Positions 31,879 to 41,869 of a DNA stretch of 46,136 nt are shown one piece after another. Every line of letters starts with the position of its first letter. Positions within the stretch are counted from its first letter, which is position 1. The notes beneath the pieces were generated by a model. The model made no database searches and had not been told where the DNA came from. It saw nothing but the letters and a program-made list of their open reading frames with translations. Source of the stretch: an uncultured Bacilli bacterium (GTDB lineage Bacteria > Bacillota_I > Bacilli_A > RF39 > UBA660); the NCBI GenBank assembly GCA_947629375.1, contig CANRDN010000014.1, positions 1 through 46,136 of the forward strand, given 5' to 3'. Both the position numbers and the translations under genes were made by a program.

Positions 31879-33669
31879 ATGGAAGACGAAAATTTTGAAG
31901 ATGAAGAGTATAAAAATAATGAATATGATGATTCAAATGAAAAAGAAGAAAAAAAGAAAAAATTAATTAAATACGGAGTTATTGGTGCAGTTGTATTTAT
32001 TGCTTTTCTAATTGTACTTGTACTTCTAGTTAATTCAAATGGGTCTAAACAAGAAAAAGAAGAAATAACAAAATCTATTACATTAACAGCTGGAGATAAG
32101 TATGAACTTGAAGATAAAGATGGAGACTATGATTGGACTTCTACTGATAAACAAGTTGCTATTGTAACAAATAGTGGACAAGTAGAAGCTTTAAAAGAAG
32201 GAGATGCAACAATAACTCTAACAAGTGATGAGAAAACAATCACCATTAAGGTTCATGTTGATAGCGTCGATAATTCGGTTAATCTAACATCTGTTAAATT
32301 ATCTAAAAATGATTTAGAAATGACTGTCGATGATGAACAAAAGTTGGAAGTTGTTTTGACACCTAGTAATGCTACTAATGTAGAACTTTCTTGGTCAAGT
32401 TCTAATGAAGAAATAGTAAAAGTAGAAAATGGAACTTTGAAAGCTATAGCACCAGGATCTTGTATGATAACAGTAAAATCGAGTAATGGTAATACGGATA
32501 CTTGCTTAGTTAAAGTAAAAGGTAAAAAAGTAGAAGAAAATCCTGATATAGAAAGCATATCTTTTGATACAGAAAGTATGGTTCTAAAAAAAGGTATTAA
32601 TTATACATTGACATATGAAGTTGCTCCTAGTGGACAAACAGAAGGTATCACTTGGGAAAGTAGTGATGTAGAAGTAGCTAAAGTAGATTATGGTGTATTG
32701 GAAACAGTTGGCGAAGGAACAACAACTATAACTGCTAAAAGTGGAGACATTCAAGCCCTTTTATATATCACTGTAGTTGAAGGAGATAGTGATACACCAG
32801 ATGTTATTGATGATGGTAAAACAGTAGTTGCAACTGAAGTAACATTAAACCAAGAAGAAATTAGTTTAAAAGAGGGAAGTAGCTATACTTTATCAGCAAC
32901 AGTAAGCCCAGAGAATACAACAAATAAGAATGTAACATGGAAATCAAATAATGATACTGTAGCATCTGTTGATGCATCAGGAAATGTTTCAGCAAAGAAA
33001 GCAGGAAATGCCGAAATTACAGTAACAACAAGCAATGGTATAATTTCTGTTTGTAAGGTAACAGTTTATGAAGAACCAGAGCCTGATTCACCTCCAGTAG
33101 AAGATGAACCAACAGTCGATGAGAATCAAAGAATAACTTTAAATATAAGTAATGTAACATTAAAAATAAATGATACATTAAGACTTGTAGAAACAGTTAC
33201 ACCAAATAACAATGTTACGGAAGTAACTTGGGAAAGCAGTAATAATGAAGTTGCGACGGTAGATGGAGGACTTGTTACTGCAGTAGGTACAGGAAGCACG
33301 ACAATAACTGCTAAATTACCAAATGGATCATCAGCAACATGTATTGTATCTGTTGCAAATAATGTAGTAAAAGTTTTACAAGTAAGTTTAAATGTTACCC
33401 AGGTTAACTTAAAAATAAATGGAAGTACACAGTTAACTGCTAAAGTAGTTCCGGCTAATGCAACTAATAAAACTATAACTTGGTCTAGTAGTGATTCAAG
33501 TATAGCAAGAGTAGATTCCAATGGAAGAGTAACAGGCTTAAAAGCAGGAACAGTTAAGATAACAGCAAAAGCATCAAATGGAGTAAGTGCAAAAGCAACT
33601 GTTGTGGTAACTGGCAATTCAACATCTAGACCTGCACTTAAACCTTTCCCAACATTTAGAGAAAAATAA
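31879..33669 (+). CDS. Membrane-anchored protein with six BIG2 (Ig-like) domains
   Basis: A 596-residue protein. A charged cytoplasmic stretch (about 1-30) is followed by one membrane helix (about 32-54) and then six bacterial Ig-like group 2 domains of about 80 residues. Each later domain shows the usual pattern: a hydrophobic strand, TWxSS(N/D), a (V/A)xVD or VxN turn, then a G-T/A-I-T strand. The first is degenerate. A Pro/Asp/Glu-rich linker separates domains 4 and 5. The extracellular chain would extend from the cell as a stalk. Such domains occur in adhesins and wall-binding proteins; no ligand can be inferred. It lies just before giant prepilin-like gene 2. Confidence 0.88.
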   Translation: MEDENFEDEEYKNNEYDDSNEKEEKKKKLIKYGVIGAVVFIAFLIVLVLLVNSNGSKQEKEEITKSITLTAGDKYELEDKDGDYDWTSTDKQVAIVTNSGQVEALKEGDATITLTSDEKTITIKVHVDSVDNSVNLTSVKLSKNDLEMTVDDEQKLEVVLTPSNATNVELSWSSSNEEIVKVENGTLKAIAPGSCMITVKSSNGNTDTCLVKVKGKKVEENPDIESISFDTESMVLKKGINYTLTYEVAPSGQTEGITWESSDVEVAKVDYGVLETVGEGTTTITAKSGDIQALLYITVVEGDSDTPDVIDDGKTVVATEVTLNQEEISLKEGSSYTLSATVSPENTTNKNVTWKSNNDTVASVDASGNVSAKKAGNAEITVTTSNGIISVCKVTVYEEPEPDSPPVEDEPTVDENQRITLNISNVTLKINDTLRLVETVTPNNNVTEVTWESSNNEVATVDGGLVTAVGTGSTTITAKLPNGSSATCIVSVANNVVKVLQVSLNVTQVNLKINGSTQLTAKVVPANATNKTITWSSSDSSIARVDSNGRVTGLKAGTVKITAKASNGVSAKATVVVTGNSTSRPALKPFPTFREK

Positions 33670-33683
33670 AGGTTAATAAGATT

Positions 33684-33726
33684 AAAAAAGATAATTTCAA
33701 ATTAAATATCGAAATTATCTTTTTTT
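33684..33726 (+). terminator. Terminator after the BIG2 gene
   Basis: A perfect 15-base stem, 33684-33698 with 33711-33725, has a T-rich 3' arm. Confidence 0.85.
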
Positions 33727-33756
33727 CTTGTTGAAAACTGATTTATAAGTTATACT

Positions 33757-33783
33757 TATGATATGTATCATAGTAGGTATAAT
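33757..33783 (+). promoter_or_regulatory. Inverted repeat and -10 box before prepilin-like gene 2
   Basis: TATGATA-TG-TATCATA (33757-33772) is a perfect 7+7 dyad. TATAAT follows at 33778-33783, then AAGGA at 33791. The dyad occupies the -35/spacer region, as does the palindrome of the other giant gene, though the sequences differ. Confidence 0.6.
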
Positions 33784-33803
33784 AAAGATGAAGGATTGAT
33801 GAA

Positions 33804-36800
33804 ATGAATAAAAATAAAAAAGGATTTACGCTGATTGAGATAATTGCAGTTGTAATAATAATAGGAATAATCGCATTGATTGCAGTTCCGACAGTATCAC
33901 AATACATTATGTCATCAAGAGATAAAACTTATGATGCGTATGAAAGGTCAATGGTAATGGCAGCCGAAAACCAAGTAATCGAATGTATAAATGATAATTC
34001 TAATTGTGATTTACCCTTAGAAAATGAAAAGAAAAAAGTTCTATTACAAGATTTGATTGATGAGGGGTTTATCGACCCAATGAAAGACCCGGATAGTAAT
34101 AACTTTTGTGATAGTGCCATAAGTTATGTTCAGTTAACTTCAGATGGCAAAAATGATTATGAGTATCAAGCTTGTCTTTATTGTGGTGCCTACGCAACGG
34201 ATAATAAAGTTTGTACAACTTATAGTAAAGATGATGAGGATCCAATATGTGGAGAAGTAACAGGTGGTTCTACAAGATGGACAAATCAAAACAGATCAGT
34301 TTCAGTAAAATGTAGTGATATAACAAGTGGATGCTTAAAATCATCATTCTCAAAGACATTTAATAAAACTACTGAAAAAGGTTCAATTACAATCGCCGAT
34401 AATAGTGGAAGAACAAAAGATTGTCCAGTAGATGTTTATGTAGATAAAGATTTACCAACTTGTGATATCGAGGTAAAGGGAGACTTAATCGAATCAGTCG
34501 GATGGTATTCACTAAAAGCAGAAGCAACACTAAAAAATATGAACGATATCGGTAGTGGATTATTAACATACGGAATAGGAAGTAGTTCCTCAAATAGAGA
34601 TTACAACAAAAAGACAAATTATCTAGTAGATGAAGCAGGAATAACAACAGTAATCGGATATACAAAAGATAATGCTGGAAATGAAGGAATATGTGCTAAA
34701 GATGTAAGAGTAGGAACAGAAATACCAAAATTCAATTTCTACTATGGATATCAGATTTTTCCGTTTGTAGCAACAGACTCAGATACAGCAACACCAAATG
34801 GAGTAACAATAAGTGGAAATAATTGTACGACAACAAATACGACTCCAACAATAACAATAAACAACACAAGTAAGTATAAAGATATAGAAAGATTAGTAAT
34901 AACTTTTGGAAGCAATGTGGGAGAAACAACAATGGCCACTGTAACATCAGGAAGTGTGACAGCAAGTGCACCACTAGCAGCAGGAACAAATAAAGCAGAA
35001 TTTGTAATACCAAAAGGAACATATAATAGCTTAACAATAAAATTAGGAACATTAAGTGGAAAGACATACAATATAAGTAAGATAGAAGTATATACAACAA
35101 ATGGAACAATATTTACAAATAAAGATGTGTCAGTAAGAGTAGAGCCACAAGATGCAGGAATGAAGACAACAGAAGTATCATTCGATGATGGAAAAACTTG
35201 GCAAACAAACTTTACAAATACATATCCAGCAACAACAGTAAATAAGATAAGAACAAGAAATAAGATATTGATGGAAAGTGTTCCAGTAGAATTTAGAATA
35301 ACAGGAATCGATAAAGTAAGTCCAACAGCAACAATAACAGCAAAGAAGAGCAAAGCAGGAACAACAGTAGGAAACGGAGTATGGACAAACGAAGGATTAA
35401 ATTATGTATTAAGTAATGGAACAGTAGGAATAAGTGGAGCAAATATCTACTATTGTAAAGATACAACAAATAGTTGTGAACCAAATATACATACAGCAAG
35501 TGGAGCAACAGTAACAGCGCAAAATACAGCAACAGGAATATACTATATAAGATATAGAATAATAAGTAATGCAGGAACTAAGTCAGCAGTAAGTTCATAC
35601 ACAGCAAAAGTAGATACAGTAAAACCAACATGTAGAATAACAAATCACGCAACACTAGTATGTACTGATACAGGAAATGCAACGAATGCCGTATCAGGAA
35701 TAGTCGGATGGTACTTTGATAAGACGAATACGACGACAGGAACATACACGAAGATAAATGCAACAGCAAGTATGAATGTCGATGCAACAAGTAAAGTAAC
35801 AAGTGCAGGAACGTATTACTTATATGTAAAAGATGAAGCAGGAAATATATCAAATCTAGTACAAGATAATTACTATTTAGTAACATATAACAAGAATGGT
35901 GGAACGACAAATCCAACTAAAGCAAGTGAGATAGTAAGAAATGGAAATAAAGCAGATTTGACACCAACAGCAACAAGAGATGGATATAGCTTTGTTGGAT
36001 GGAATACAAATGCGAGTGCAAGTACTAAGTTAAGTGAATATACAGTAAAAAGCAATGTAACATTATATGCAATATTCCAAATCTGTCCATCAGGAACATA
36101 TAGTGCAAACTCACTGGTATGTGTAAAGTGTGGACCTGGATCATATGTAACGGGAACAGGAAATACATCTTGTAAAGCGTGTCCAGCAGGACAATACTGT
36201 ACAGGTGGAGATAATCAGACAAAGTGCCCAGCTGGAACATACAGAGGAACAACAGGAGCATCAAAAGCTGAAGATTGTAAGAAATGTGAAGCCGGAACAT
36301 TTAACACAACAGAAGGAAATACAAGCTGTGCAACATGTCCAGTAGGAAAATATTGTACAGGTGGAACAAATAATGAATATTGTCCAGCAGGAACTTATAG
36401 AACAGAAACTGGTGGAAAACAAAAGAGTGATTGTTCACAATGCCCAGCAGGTAAGTACTGTACAGGTGGAGATAACCAAACAAATTGTCCAGCAGGAACA
36501 TATAGAGGAACAACTGGAGGAGCTAAAGCTAGTGATTGCTCACAATGTGAAGCAGGAACTTATACAGCAACTACAGGAAATACTTCTTGTAAGAAGTGTG
36601 AAGCAGGTAAATATAATAATCAAAAAGGACAAACAAGTTGTACGACTTGTGCAGCTGGAACGTATAACACAACAGAAGGAAATACAAGTTGTGCAACATG
36701 TCCAGCCGGAAAATATTGTACAGGTGGAACAGACAATACGACTTGTCCAGCCGGTACATATAGAACAGGAACTGGTGGACAAAAAGCAGGGGACTGTTCG

Positions 36801-39800
36801 ACATGTCCAAAAGGAAAGTATTGTACGGGTGGAACACATAATGAGAACTGTCCAGCAGGAACATATAGAACAACTGAGGGCGGAAAAGCCAAAACTGATT
36901 GTGACACCTGTCCAGTAGGTAAGTATTGTACGGGTGGATCTCATAATGAATATTGTCCAGCCGGTACATATAGAACAACTACAGGAGGAGCGAAAGTTGG
37001 AGATTGTACAACATGCCCAGCTGGTAAGTATTGTACAGGTGGAGATAATCAAACAAATTGTCCAGCCGGAACTTATAGATCAGCTACCGGAGGATCAAAA
37101 GCAAGCGATTGTACACAATGTGATGCTGGAAGTTATACATCATTACCTGGACAAACAAGTTGCGCAGCATGTCCAAGTGGAACATATAATAATCAAAAAG
37201 GACAAACAACTTGTGCACAATGCTCTGCTGGAACATATAATACATCAACTGGAAATACGAGTTGTGCAACTTGTCCAGTAGGAAAATACTGTACAGGTGG
37301 ATCACATAATGAAAACTGCCCAGCCGGTACATATAGAACAGGAACTGGAGGTTCAAAGGTTGGCGATTGTGCAACATGTCCAGTAGGAAAATACTGTACA
37401 GGTGGATCGCATAATGAAAATTGTCCAGCCGGTACTTATCGAACAGGAACTGGAGGAGCAAAGGTTGGAGACTGTACATCTTGCCCAGCCGGTAAGTATT
37501 GTACAGGTGGAAATAATCAGACGAACTGTCCAGCCGGAACATATAGATCAAGTACAGGAGGAGCTAAAGTCGGCGACTGTACACAATGTGATGCTGGAAG
37601 TTATTCGGGAGCTGGAAGTACATCATGTAGCAAGTGTGGAGCTGGTACTTATACGGATCAAAAAGGTCAGTCTACTTGTAAAACATGTACAGCCGGAACC
37701 TATAATACTGGAACTGGTAATACATCTTGTTCATCATGCCCATCCGGCAAGTACTGTACAGGTGGAAGTAATCAAACAAATTGTCCAGCCGGAACTTATA
37801 GGTCAAGTACGGGAGGAGCTAAAGTCGGCGACTGTACACAGTGTGACGCTGGAAGTTATTCGGGAGCTGGAAGTACATCATGTAGCAAGTGTGGAGCTGG
37901 TACTTATACAGACCAAAAAGGTCAATCAACTTGTAAAACATGTACAGCTGGAACTTATAATACAGGAACAGGAAACACAGGATGTTCGACATGTCCAGCC
38001 GGTAAGTATTGTACGGGTGGCTCACATAATGAAAATTGTCCAGCCGGAACTTATAGAACAGGAACTGGAGGAGCAAAAGCAAGTGATTGTGCAACATGCC
38101 CAGTGGGTAAATATTGTACGGGTGGCTCACATAATGAAACCTGTCCAGCCGGAACTTATAGAACAGGAACTGGAGGAGCAAAAGCAAGTGATTGTGCAAC
38201 ATGCCCAGTGGGTAAATATTGTACGGGTGGTTCACATAGTGAAAATTGTCCAGCTGGTACTTATAGAGGATCAACTGGAGGAACATCTCTAAGCTCTTGT
38301 ACAAACTGTTCAGCTGGAACATATTCTTCAACATCAGGAAGTACATCTTGTAAAAAATGCGGTGTTGGTTCTTATAGTACTGAAAAGTCAACAAGTTGTA
38401 CGCAATGTCCAGCTAATTTCTATAATGATTCAGAAGGGGCTGGAAGTTGTAAAAAATGTCCAACTGGTTACAAGAGTGCTCAAGGTTCTGATAGTATAAA
38501 TGATTGTTATATTTATGTTGATGGTGGAAAAGTATTGACAGCTAGTGGAGGCACAACAACAAAGAATTGTTCTGCTGGAAGTTATAGAGTAGGAGGCAAT
38601 ATATACTACGGGGACACGGGATATTGCGCTATATGCTCTGGTGGTCAATATAGTAATGCAGGAGCAGCTAAATGTTCGGAATGTCCGAGTGGATATGATA
38701 GTCAAAATGGTGCAACTTCAATTAATAGTTGTTATGTTGTTGCAAAATCGGGTAATGAGGTTAAAAGTTCTGGAGCAACTCCGACACCATGTGCAGCAGG
38801 AACTTATAGAAGTGGTGACAAAACAGTAAATTATGGAAGTACATTGACTTGTACAAAATGTGCAGCAGGAACTTATAATACTGGAACAGGAAATTCAACT
38901 TGTTCACCATGTCCATCAGGTAAGTATTGCACTGGAGGAACAAACCAGACAAATTGTCCTGCTGGAACTTATAAATCAGGAACAGGAGGAACATCATTAA
39001 GTTCTTGTATAGATTGTTCAGCCGGAACCTATTCTTCATCTCCAGGAAGCACATCTTGTACAGCATGTTCTGCTGGTACATATAGTGATGCAATAGGATT
39101 GAGTTCTTGTAAAACATGTCCAGCAGGAACATATAATACAGGAACTGGAAATACATATTGTCCGTTATGCCCAGTAGGAAAATATTGTACTGGAGGAACA
39201 AATCAAACAAATTGTCCAGCGGGTACTTATAGAGGAACAACAGGAGGAAAAGTAAAAAGTGATTGTAAAGACTGTAGTGCTGGAACTTACTCAACAGGAG
39301 GAAGTTCATCTTGTACAACTTGTTTAGCTGGAACTTATAATACATCACCTGGATTATCTAGTTGTTCAACATGTCCAGCCGGAAAATATTGTACAGGTGG
39401 AACAAATAATACACCATGCCCATCCGGAACTTATAGAACGGAAACTGGTGGAAAGAATAGTGCATCTTGTTCACCTTGCCCAGCAGGTTACTATTGTACT
39501 GGAGGTGCAAATAAGCAATCTTGTCCAACAGGTACTACAAGCAACGCTGGTGCTCAAGGATCTGGTGCTTGCTATCCAATAGAATGCCCTGCAAATCAAT
39601 ATAGATCTGGTTCAAGTTGCCTTGCATGTCCTTCTGGATACTCAAGTAGTAAGGGTTCAACATCAATAAGTCAATGTTATATAAAACCATCTCCAGGATA
39701 TAGATTAAAAGCAGCTTATAGTTCAGTGCAAGAAGCTTGCCCAGCTGGAGAGTACGGACCACCTCAAACAATTTATTACGGAGAAAGAGGAAACTGCTAT

Positions 39801-40895
39801 CAGTGCCCATCTCACCATCGTGAAAGTGAACCAGGTACTCCATATGAAGCAAACTGTTATACTTGGGTTGGCGCAGGAAATCATCAAACGGCTGGTGGTT
39901 CTATAGAACAATGTCCATCCGGAACTTGGTCGGCTCAACATACAGCAAGAAATGAGTATGGTGCATCAACTAGTTGTACACCTTGTCCATCAGGATATAC
40001 AAGTCCTGCAGGTTCAAAGAGTAAAGAAAGCTGTTATGTATCTGTTCCAGCAGGAAAAAGAGTTGCATCTGCAGGTGCAACACCAACTGACTGTCCAGCC
40101 GGAACTTATAGAAGTGATTCCAAAACAGTATATTATGGAAGTACACTAAGTTGTACAAGCTGTCCATCCGGATACACATCTGCAGCTGGATCAACGGCAA
40201 GAACTCAATGTTATAAGAATGCAACTGAAAGTTGGGATAAAACAACAATATCTTGTGTTAAAACAACAAAGTATAATAAAACGGTACATACTTGTAAACA
40301 AACAGGCAAAACATATACTAAGACTTATCAAAAATGTTCAAGAACTGGTTATACCAAGACAACAAAAACATGTACAGGTTATAGCACAACTACAAATACA
40401 TCAACCGTATCAAGTTGTAAAGTTGAATCAACTATTACTTGTACACCAGCAAATACTGGAAAATCATATGTATCAAAATGTGAAGGAGTATATGGCTTGG
40501 TAAGTGGTGGAAGTAGCAGTGGTTATTCAACTTGTACGGTTGCAACAAACAAAACTTGTAGTTCATCAAATAGTGGTGCTCAATATGTAAGTGCTTGTAC
40601 AGCAAATTATTCTTACGGATTTTCAGATAGTTCAACTACTGTAACATCTTGTACATCATCATCTTCGTTTTCATGTACATCAAGCAAATCAGGTCAAACA
40701 TACACTACTTGTTCAGATGCATCTACATATTCTCAAAATACAACAACAACAACTGCTTCGACTTGTACTACATCCGCTGGTTTTGCTTGTAATGCATCAA
40801 ATGCAGGTAAGTCTTTTGTACCAAGTTGTGTAAAGAAATATACTTGTCCAAGTGGTTCAAGTTTAAGTGGTACAAAGTGTTATTTAAATAGTTAA
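33804..40895 (+). CDS. Giant prepilin-like surface protein 2 with large Cys-repeat region
   Basis: A 2363-residue protein. It starts with a prepilin-like signal, KKGFTLIEIIAVV, with Glu at +5 and a long hydrophobic helix. A pilin-like head of about 150 residues follows, then several Ig-like segments (about 150-680) and an InlB/Flg_new-like repeat (YNKNGG...GYSFVGWN, about 690-758). A very long Cys-rich region runs from Cys761 to about 2130, with about 17 CPAGTY(R/K) and 18 G(K/Q/Y)YCTGG motifs, resembling eukaryote-type GCC2/GCC3 or ephrin-receptor-like repeats. The last 230 residues are a Ser/Thr/Cys-rich tail with four units of about 45 residues. The start is ATG 33804 behind AAGGA. It shares its module set with gene 1 (22936). 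Disulphide-bonded display outside the cell is inferred. Confidence 0.85.
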   Translation: MNKNKKGFTLIEIIAVVIIIGIIALIAVPTVSQYIMSSRDKTYDAYERSMVMAAENQVIECINDNSNCDLPLENEKKKVLLQDLIDEGFIDPMKDPDSNNFCDSAISYVQLTSDGKNDYEYQACLYCGAYATDNKVCTTYSKDDEDPICGEVTGGSTRWTNQNRSVSVKCSDITSGCLKSSFSKTFNKTTEKGSITIADNSGRTKDCPVDVYVDKDLPTCDIEVKGDLIESVGWYSLKAEATLKNMNDIGSGLLTYGIGSSSSNRDYNKKTNYLVDEAGITTVIGYTKDNAGNEGICAKDVRVGTEIPKFNFYYGYQIFPFVATDSDTATPNGVTISGNNCTTTNTTPTITINNTSKYKDIERLVITFGSNVGETTMATVTSGSVTASAPLAAGTNKAEFVIPKGTYNSLTIKLGTLSGKTYNISKIEVYTTNGTIFTNKDVSVRVEPQDAGMKTTEVSFDDGKTWQTNFTNTYPATTVNKIRTRNKILMESVPVEFRITGIDKVSPTATITAKKSKAGTTVGNGVWTNEGLNYVLSNGTVGISGANIYYCKDTTNSCEPNIHTASGATVTAQNTATGIYYIRYRIISNAGTKSAVSSYTAKVDTVKPTCRITNHATLVCTDTGNATNAVSGIVGWYFDKTNTTTGTYTKINATASMNVDATSKVTSAGTYYLYVKDEAGNISNLVQDNYYLVTYNKNGGTTNPTKASEIVRNGNKADLTPTATRDGYSFVGWNTNASASTKLSEYTVKSNVTLYAIFQICPSGTYSANSLVCVKCGPGSYVTGTGNTSCKACPAGQYCTGGDNQTKCPAGTYRGTTGASKAEDCKKCEAGTFNTTEGNTSCATCPVGKYCTGGTNNEYCPAGTYRTETGGKQKSDCSQCPAGKYCTGGDNQTNCPAGTYRGTTGGAKASDCSQCEAGTYTATTGNTSCKKCEAGKYNNQKGQTSCTTCAAGTYNTTEGNTSCATCPAGKYCTGGTDNTTCPAGTYRTGTGGQKAGDCSTCPKGKYCTGGTHNENCPAGTYRTTEGGKAKTDCDTCPVGKYCTGGSHNEYCPAGTYRTTTGGAKVGDCTTCPAGKYCTGGDNQTNCPAGTYRSATGGSKASDCTQCDAGSYTSLPGQTSCAACPSGTYNNQKGQTTCAQCSAGTYNTSTGNTSCATCPVGKYCTGGSHNENCPAGTYRTGTGGSKVGDCATCPVGKYCTGGSHNENCPAGTYRTGTGGAKVGDCTSCPAGKYCTGGNNQTNCPAGTYRSSTGGAKVGDCTQCDAGSYSGAGSTSCSKCGAGTYTDQKGQSTCKTCTAGTYNTGTGNTSCSSCPSGKYCTGGSNQTNCPAGTYRSSTGGAKVGDCTQCDAGSYSGAGSTSCSKCGAGTYTDQKGQSTCKTCTAGTYNTGTGNTGCSTCPAGKYCTGGSHNENCPAGTYRTGTGGAKASDCATCPVGKYCTGGSHNETCPAGTYRTGTGGAKASDCATCPVGKYCTGGSHSENCPAGTYRGSTGGTSLSSCTNCSAGTYSSTSGSTSCKKCGVGSYSTEKSTSCTQCPANFYNDSEGAGSCKKCPTGYKSAQGSDSINDCYIYVDGGKVLTASGGTTTKNCSAGSYRVGGNIYYGDTGYCAICSGGQYSNAGAAKCSECPSGYDSQNGATSINSCYVVAKSGNEVKSSGATPTPCAAGTYRSGDKTVNYGSTLTCTKCAAGTYNTGTGNSTCSPCPSGKYCTGGTNQTNCPAGTYKSGTGGTSLSSCIDCSAGTYSSSPGSTSCTACSAGTYSDAIGLSSCKTCPAGTYNTGTGNTYCPLCPVGKYCTGGTNQTNCPAGTYRGTTGGKVKSDCKDCSAGTYSTGGSSSCTTCLAGTYNTSPGLSSCSTCPAGKYCTGGTNNTPCPSGTYRTETGGKNSASCSPCPAGYYCTGGANKQSCPTGTTSNAGAQGSGACYPIECPANQYRSGSSCLACPSGYSSSKGSTSISQCYIKPSPGYRLKAAYSSVQEACPAGEYGPPQTIYYGERGNCYQCPSHHRESEPGTPYEANCYTWVGAGNHQTAGGSIEQCPSGTWSAQHTARNEYGASTSCTPCPSGYTSPAGSKSKESCYVSVPAGKRVASAGATPTDCPAGTYRSDSKTVYYGSTLSCTSCPSGYTSAAGSTARTQCYKNATESWDKTTISCVKTTKYNKTVHTCKQTGKTYTKTYQKCSRTGYTKTTKTCTGYSTTTNTSTVSSCKVESTITCTPANTGKSYVSKCEGVYGLVSGGSSSGYSTCTVATNKTCSSSNSGAQYVSACTANYSYGFSDSSTTVTSCTSSSSFSCTSSKSGQTYTTCSDASTYSQNTTTTTASTCTTSAGFACNASNAGKSFVPSCVKKYTCPSGSSLSGTKCYLNS
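37501..38010 (+). repeat. Tandem 255-base duplication inside the Cys repeats
   Basis: 37501-37755 and 37756-38010 are near-identical 85-residue blocks at an offset of exactly 255 bases. They share long exact stretches, for example GCTAAAGTCGGCGACTGTAC at 37563 and 37818. This looks like a recent duplication. Confidence 0.85.
38041..38250 (+). repeat. Tandem 105-base duplication inside the Cys repeats
   Basis: 38041-38145 and 38146-38250 are almost the same 35-residue module at an offset of 105 bases, differing at only a few bases near the end. The copy number probably changes by recombination. Confidence 0.85.
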
Positions 40896-40920
40896 AGGCT
40901 TTTTTGAAGCCTTTTTCTTT
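40894..40920 (+). terminator. Terminator after prepilin-like gene 2
   Basis: AAGGCTT (40895-40901) pairs with AAGCCTT (40907-40913), followed by T. The stem begins at the stop codon. Confidence 0.75.
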
Positions 40921-40978
40921 TTCTCTAATTTACATAATCTATATATTTGTGTAAAATAAATATAGTAGGTGATACAAA

Positions 40979-41869
40979 ATGTTAAAAGTAGAAAATATTG
41001 TTAAATACTATGGTAAGAATTGTGCTGTTAACAATTTATCATTTGAAGTTAAAGATGGCGAAATCTTTGGCCTTCTTGGAGAAAATGGAGCAGGAAAAAC
41101 TACAACTTTCAGAATTATTCTTGGACTATTAGATGCCGATAGTGGCAAAGTAACTTTAAATGGTAAAAAAATTGACTATTCTATTACAGATAAAATAGGG
41201 TATTTAACAGAAGAGAGAAGTTTATTAACTAAGATGACTGTAAAAGAACAGTTGATATATTATGGTGTATTAAAAGGTCTAACAGAAAAACAAGTTTTAG
41301 ATAAAATAGATAACTTATTAAAAGAATTTGATATCTTAGATTATAAAAATAGAAAAATAAAAGAACTATCTAAAGGTAATCAACAAAAAATACAATTTAT
41401 TTCAGCAGTACTTAATGATCCAATCCTTCTTATTCTTGATGAACCTTTTACTGGACTAGACCCTATTAATGTAGCAATGTTTAAAAAGTACATTAGAAAA
41501 TTACAAAAGAATGGTTGCTCAATTATTTTCTCATCTCATCAAATGGAACATATTGAAGAATTTTGTGAAAAAATGGTTATACTAGTAAAAGGAAAAAGTA
41601 TTCTAGAAGGTTATATAAAAGATATAAAGAAAGACTTTAGAAAACAAAATATTTTTATTAAAGGTGATGTAAATAAAGAGGATATAGAAAAAATTAAAGG
41701 AGTTATAAGCGTAACTGTAAAAGATGATGAATTGTTAGTAAAAATAGATAGTTATGATATAGTACCTAAAGTATTTAAAGAAATAAGAGATAAAAATATT
41801 ACTAAGTTCTTAGTAGAAGAAGCTACTCTTAATGAAATATTTATTGCTAAAGTAGGTGAAGTTAAATGA
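40979..41869 (+). CDS. ABC transporter ATP-binding protein
   Basis: A 296-residue ATPase. Walker A is GENGAGKTT (about 34-42), the signature is LSKGNQQK, Walker B is LLILDEPF, and the switch His is in FSSHQMEH. The C-terminal extension of about 80 residues is typical of the ABC-2 export type (NatA or YhaQ-like). AGGTGAT precedes the start. It overlaps the permease gene by 4 bases (ATGA at 41866). Together they would form an exporter; the substrate (ion, drug or lipid) cannot be determined. Confidence 0.9.
   Translation: MLKVENIVKYYGKNCAVNNLSFEVKDGEIFGLLGENGAGKTTTFRIILGLLDADSGKVTLNGKKIDYSITDKIGYLTEERSLLTKMTVKEQLIYYGVLKGLTEKQVLDKIDNLLKEFDILDYKNRKIKELSKGNQQKIQFISAVLNDPILLILDEPFTGLDPINVAMFKKYIRKLQKNGCSIIFSSHQMEHIEEFCEKMVILVKGKSILEGYIKDIKKDFRKQNIFIKGDVNKEDIEKIKGVISVTVKDDELLVKIDSYDIVPKVFKEIRDKNITKFLVEEATLNEIFIAKVGEVK

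Larger units (their letters stand above)
36084..39540 (+). repeat. Cys-rich coding repeat array
   Basis: In-frame modules of about 22-35 residues recur in the order CPAGTYRxxTGGxKxxDC, then CxxCP(A/V)GKYCTGG, with interspersed CxAGTYN / GNTSC units. The DNA is itself repetitive but stays in one frame throughout. Spacing of cysteines is regular, and no interruption or stop occurs. Confidence 0.9.

Noticed and set aside
36361-38292. Long open frames in other phases and on the minus strand across the Cys-repeat region (for example 37402-38292 plus strand and 36540-37052 minus strand)
   Set aside because: They arise because a repetitive, stop-poor DNA unit is open in several frames. They have no ribosome sites and show biased, low-complexity translations, while the 33804 frame runs through with proper domains.
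36084-39540. CRISPR-like appearance of the repeated DNA
   Set aside because: The repeats are coding, vary in sequence, stay in frame and have no unique spacers of constant length.
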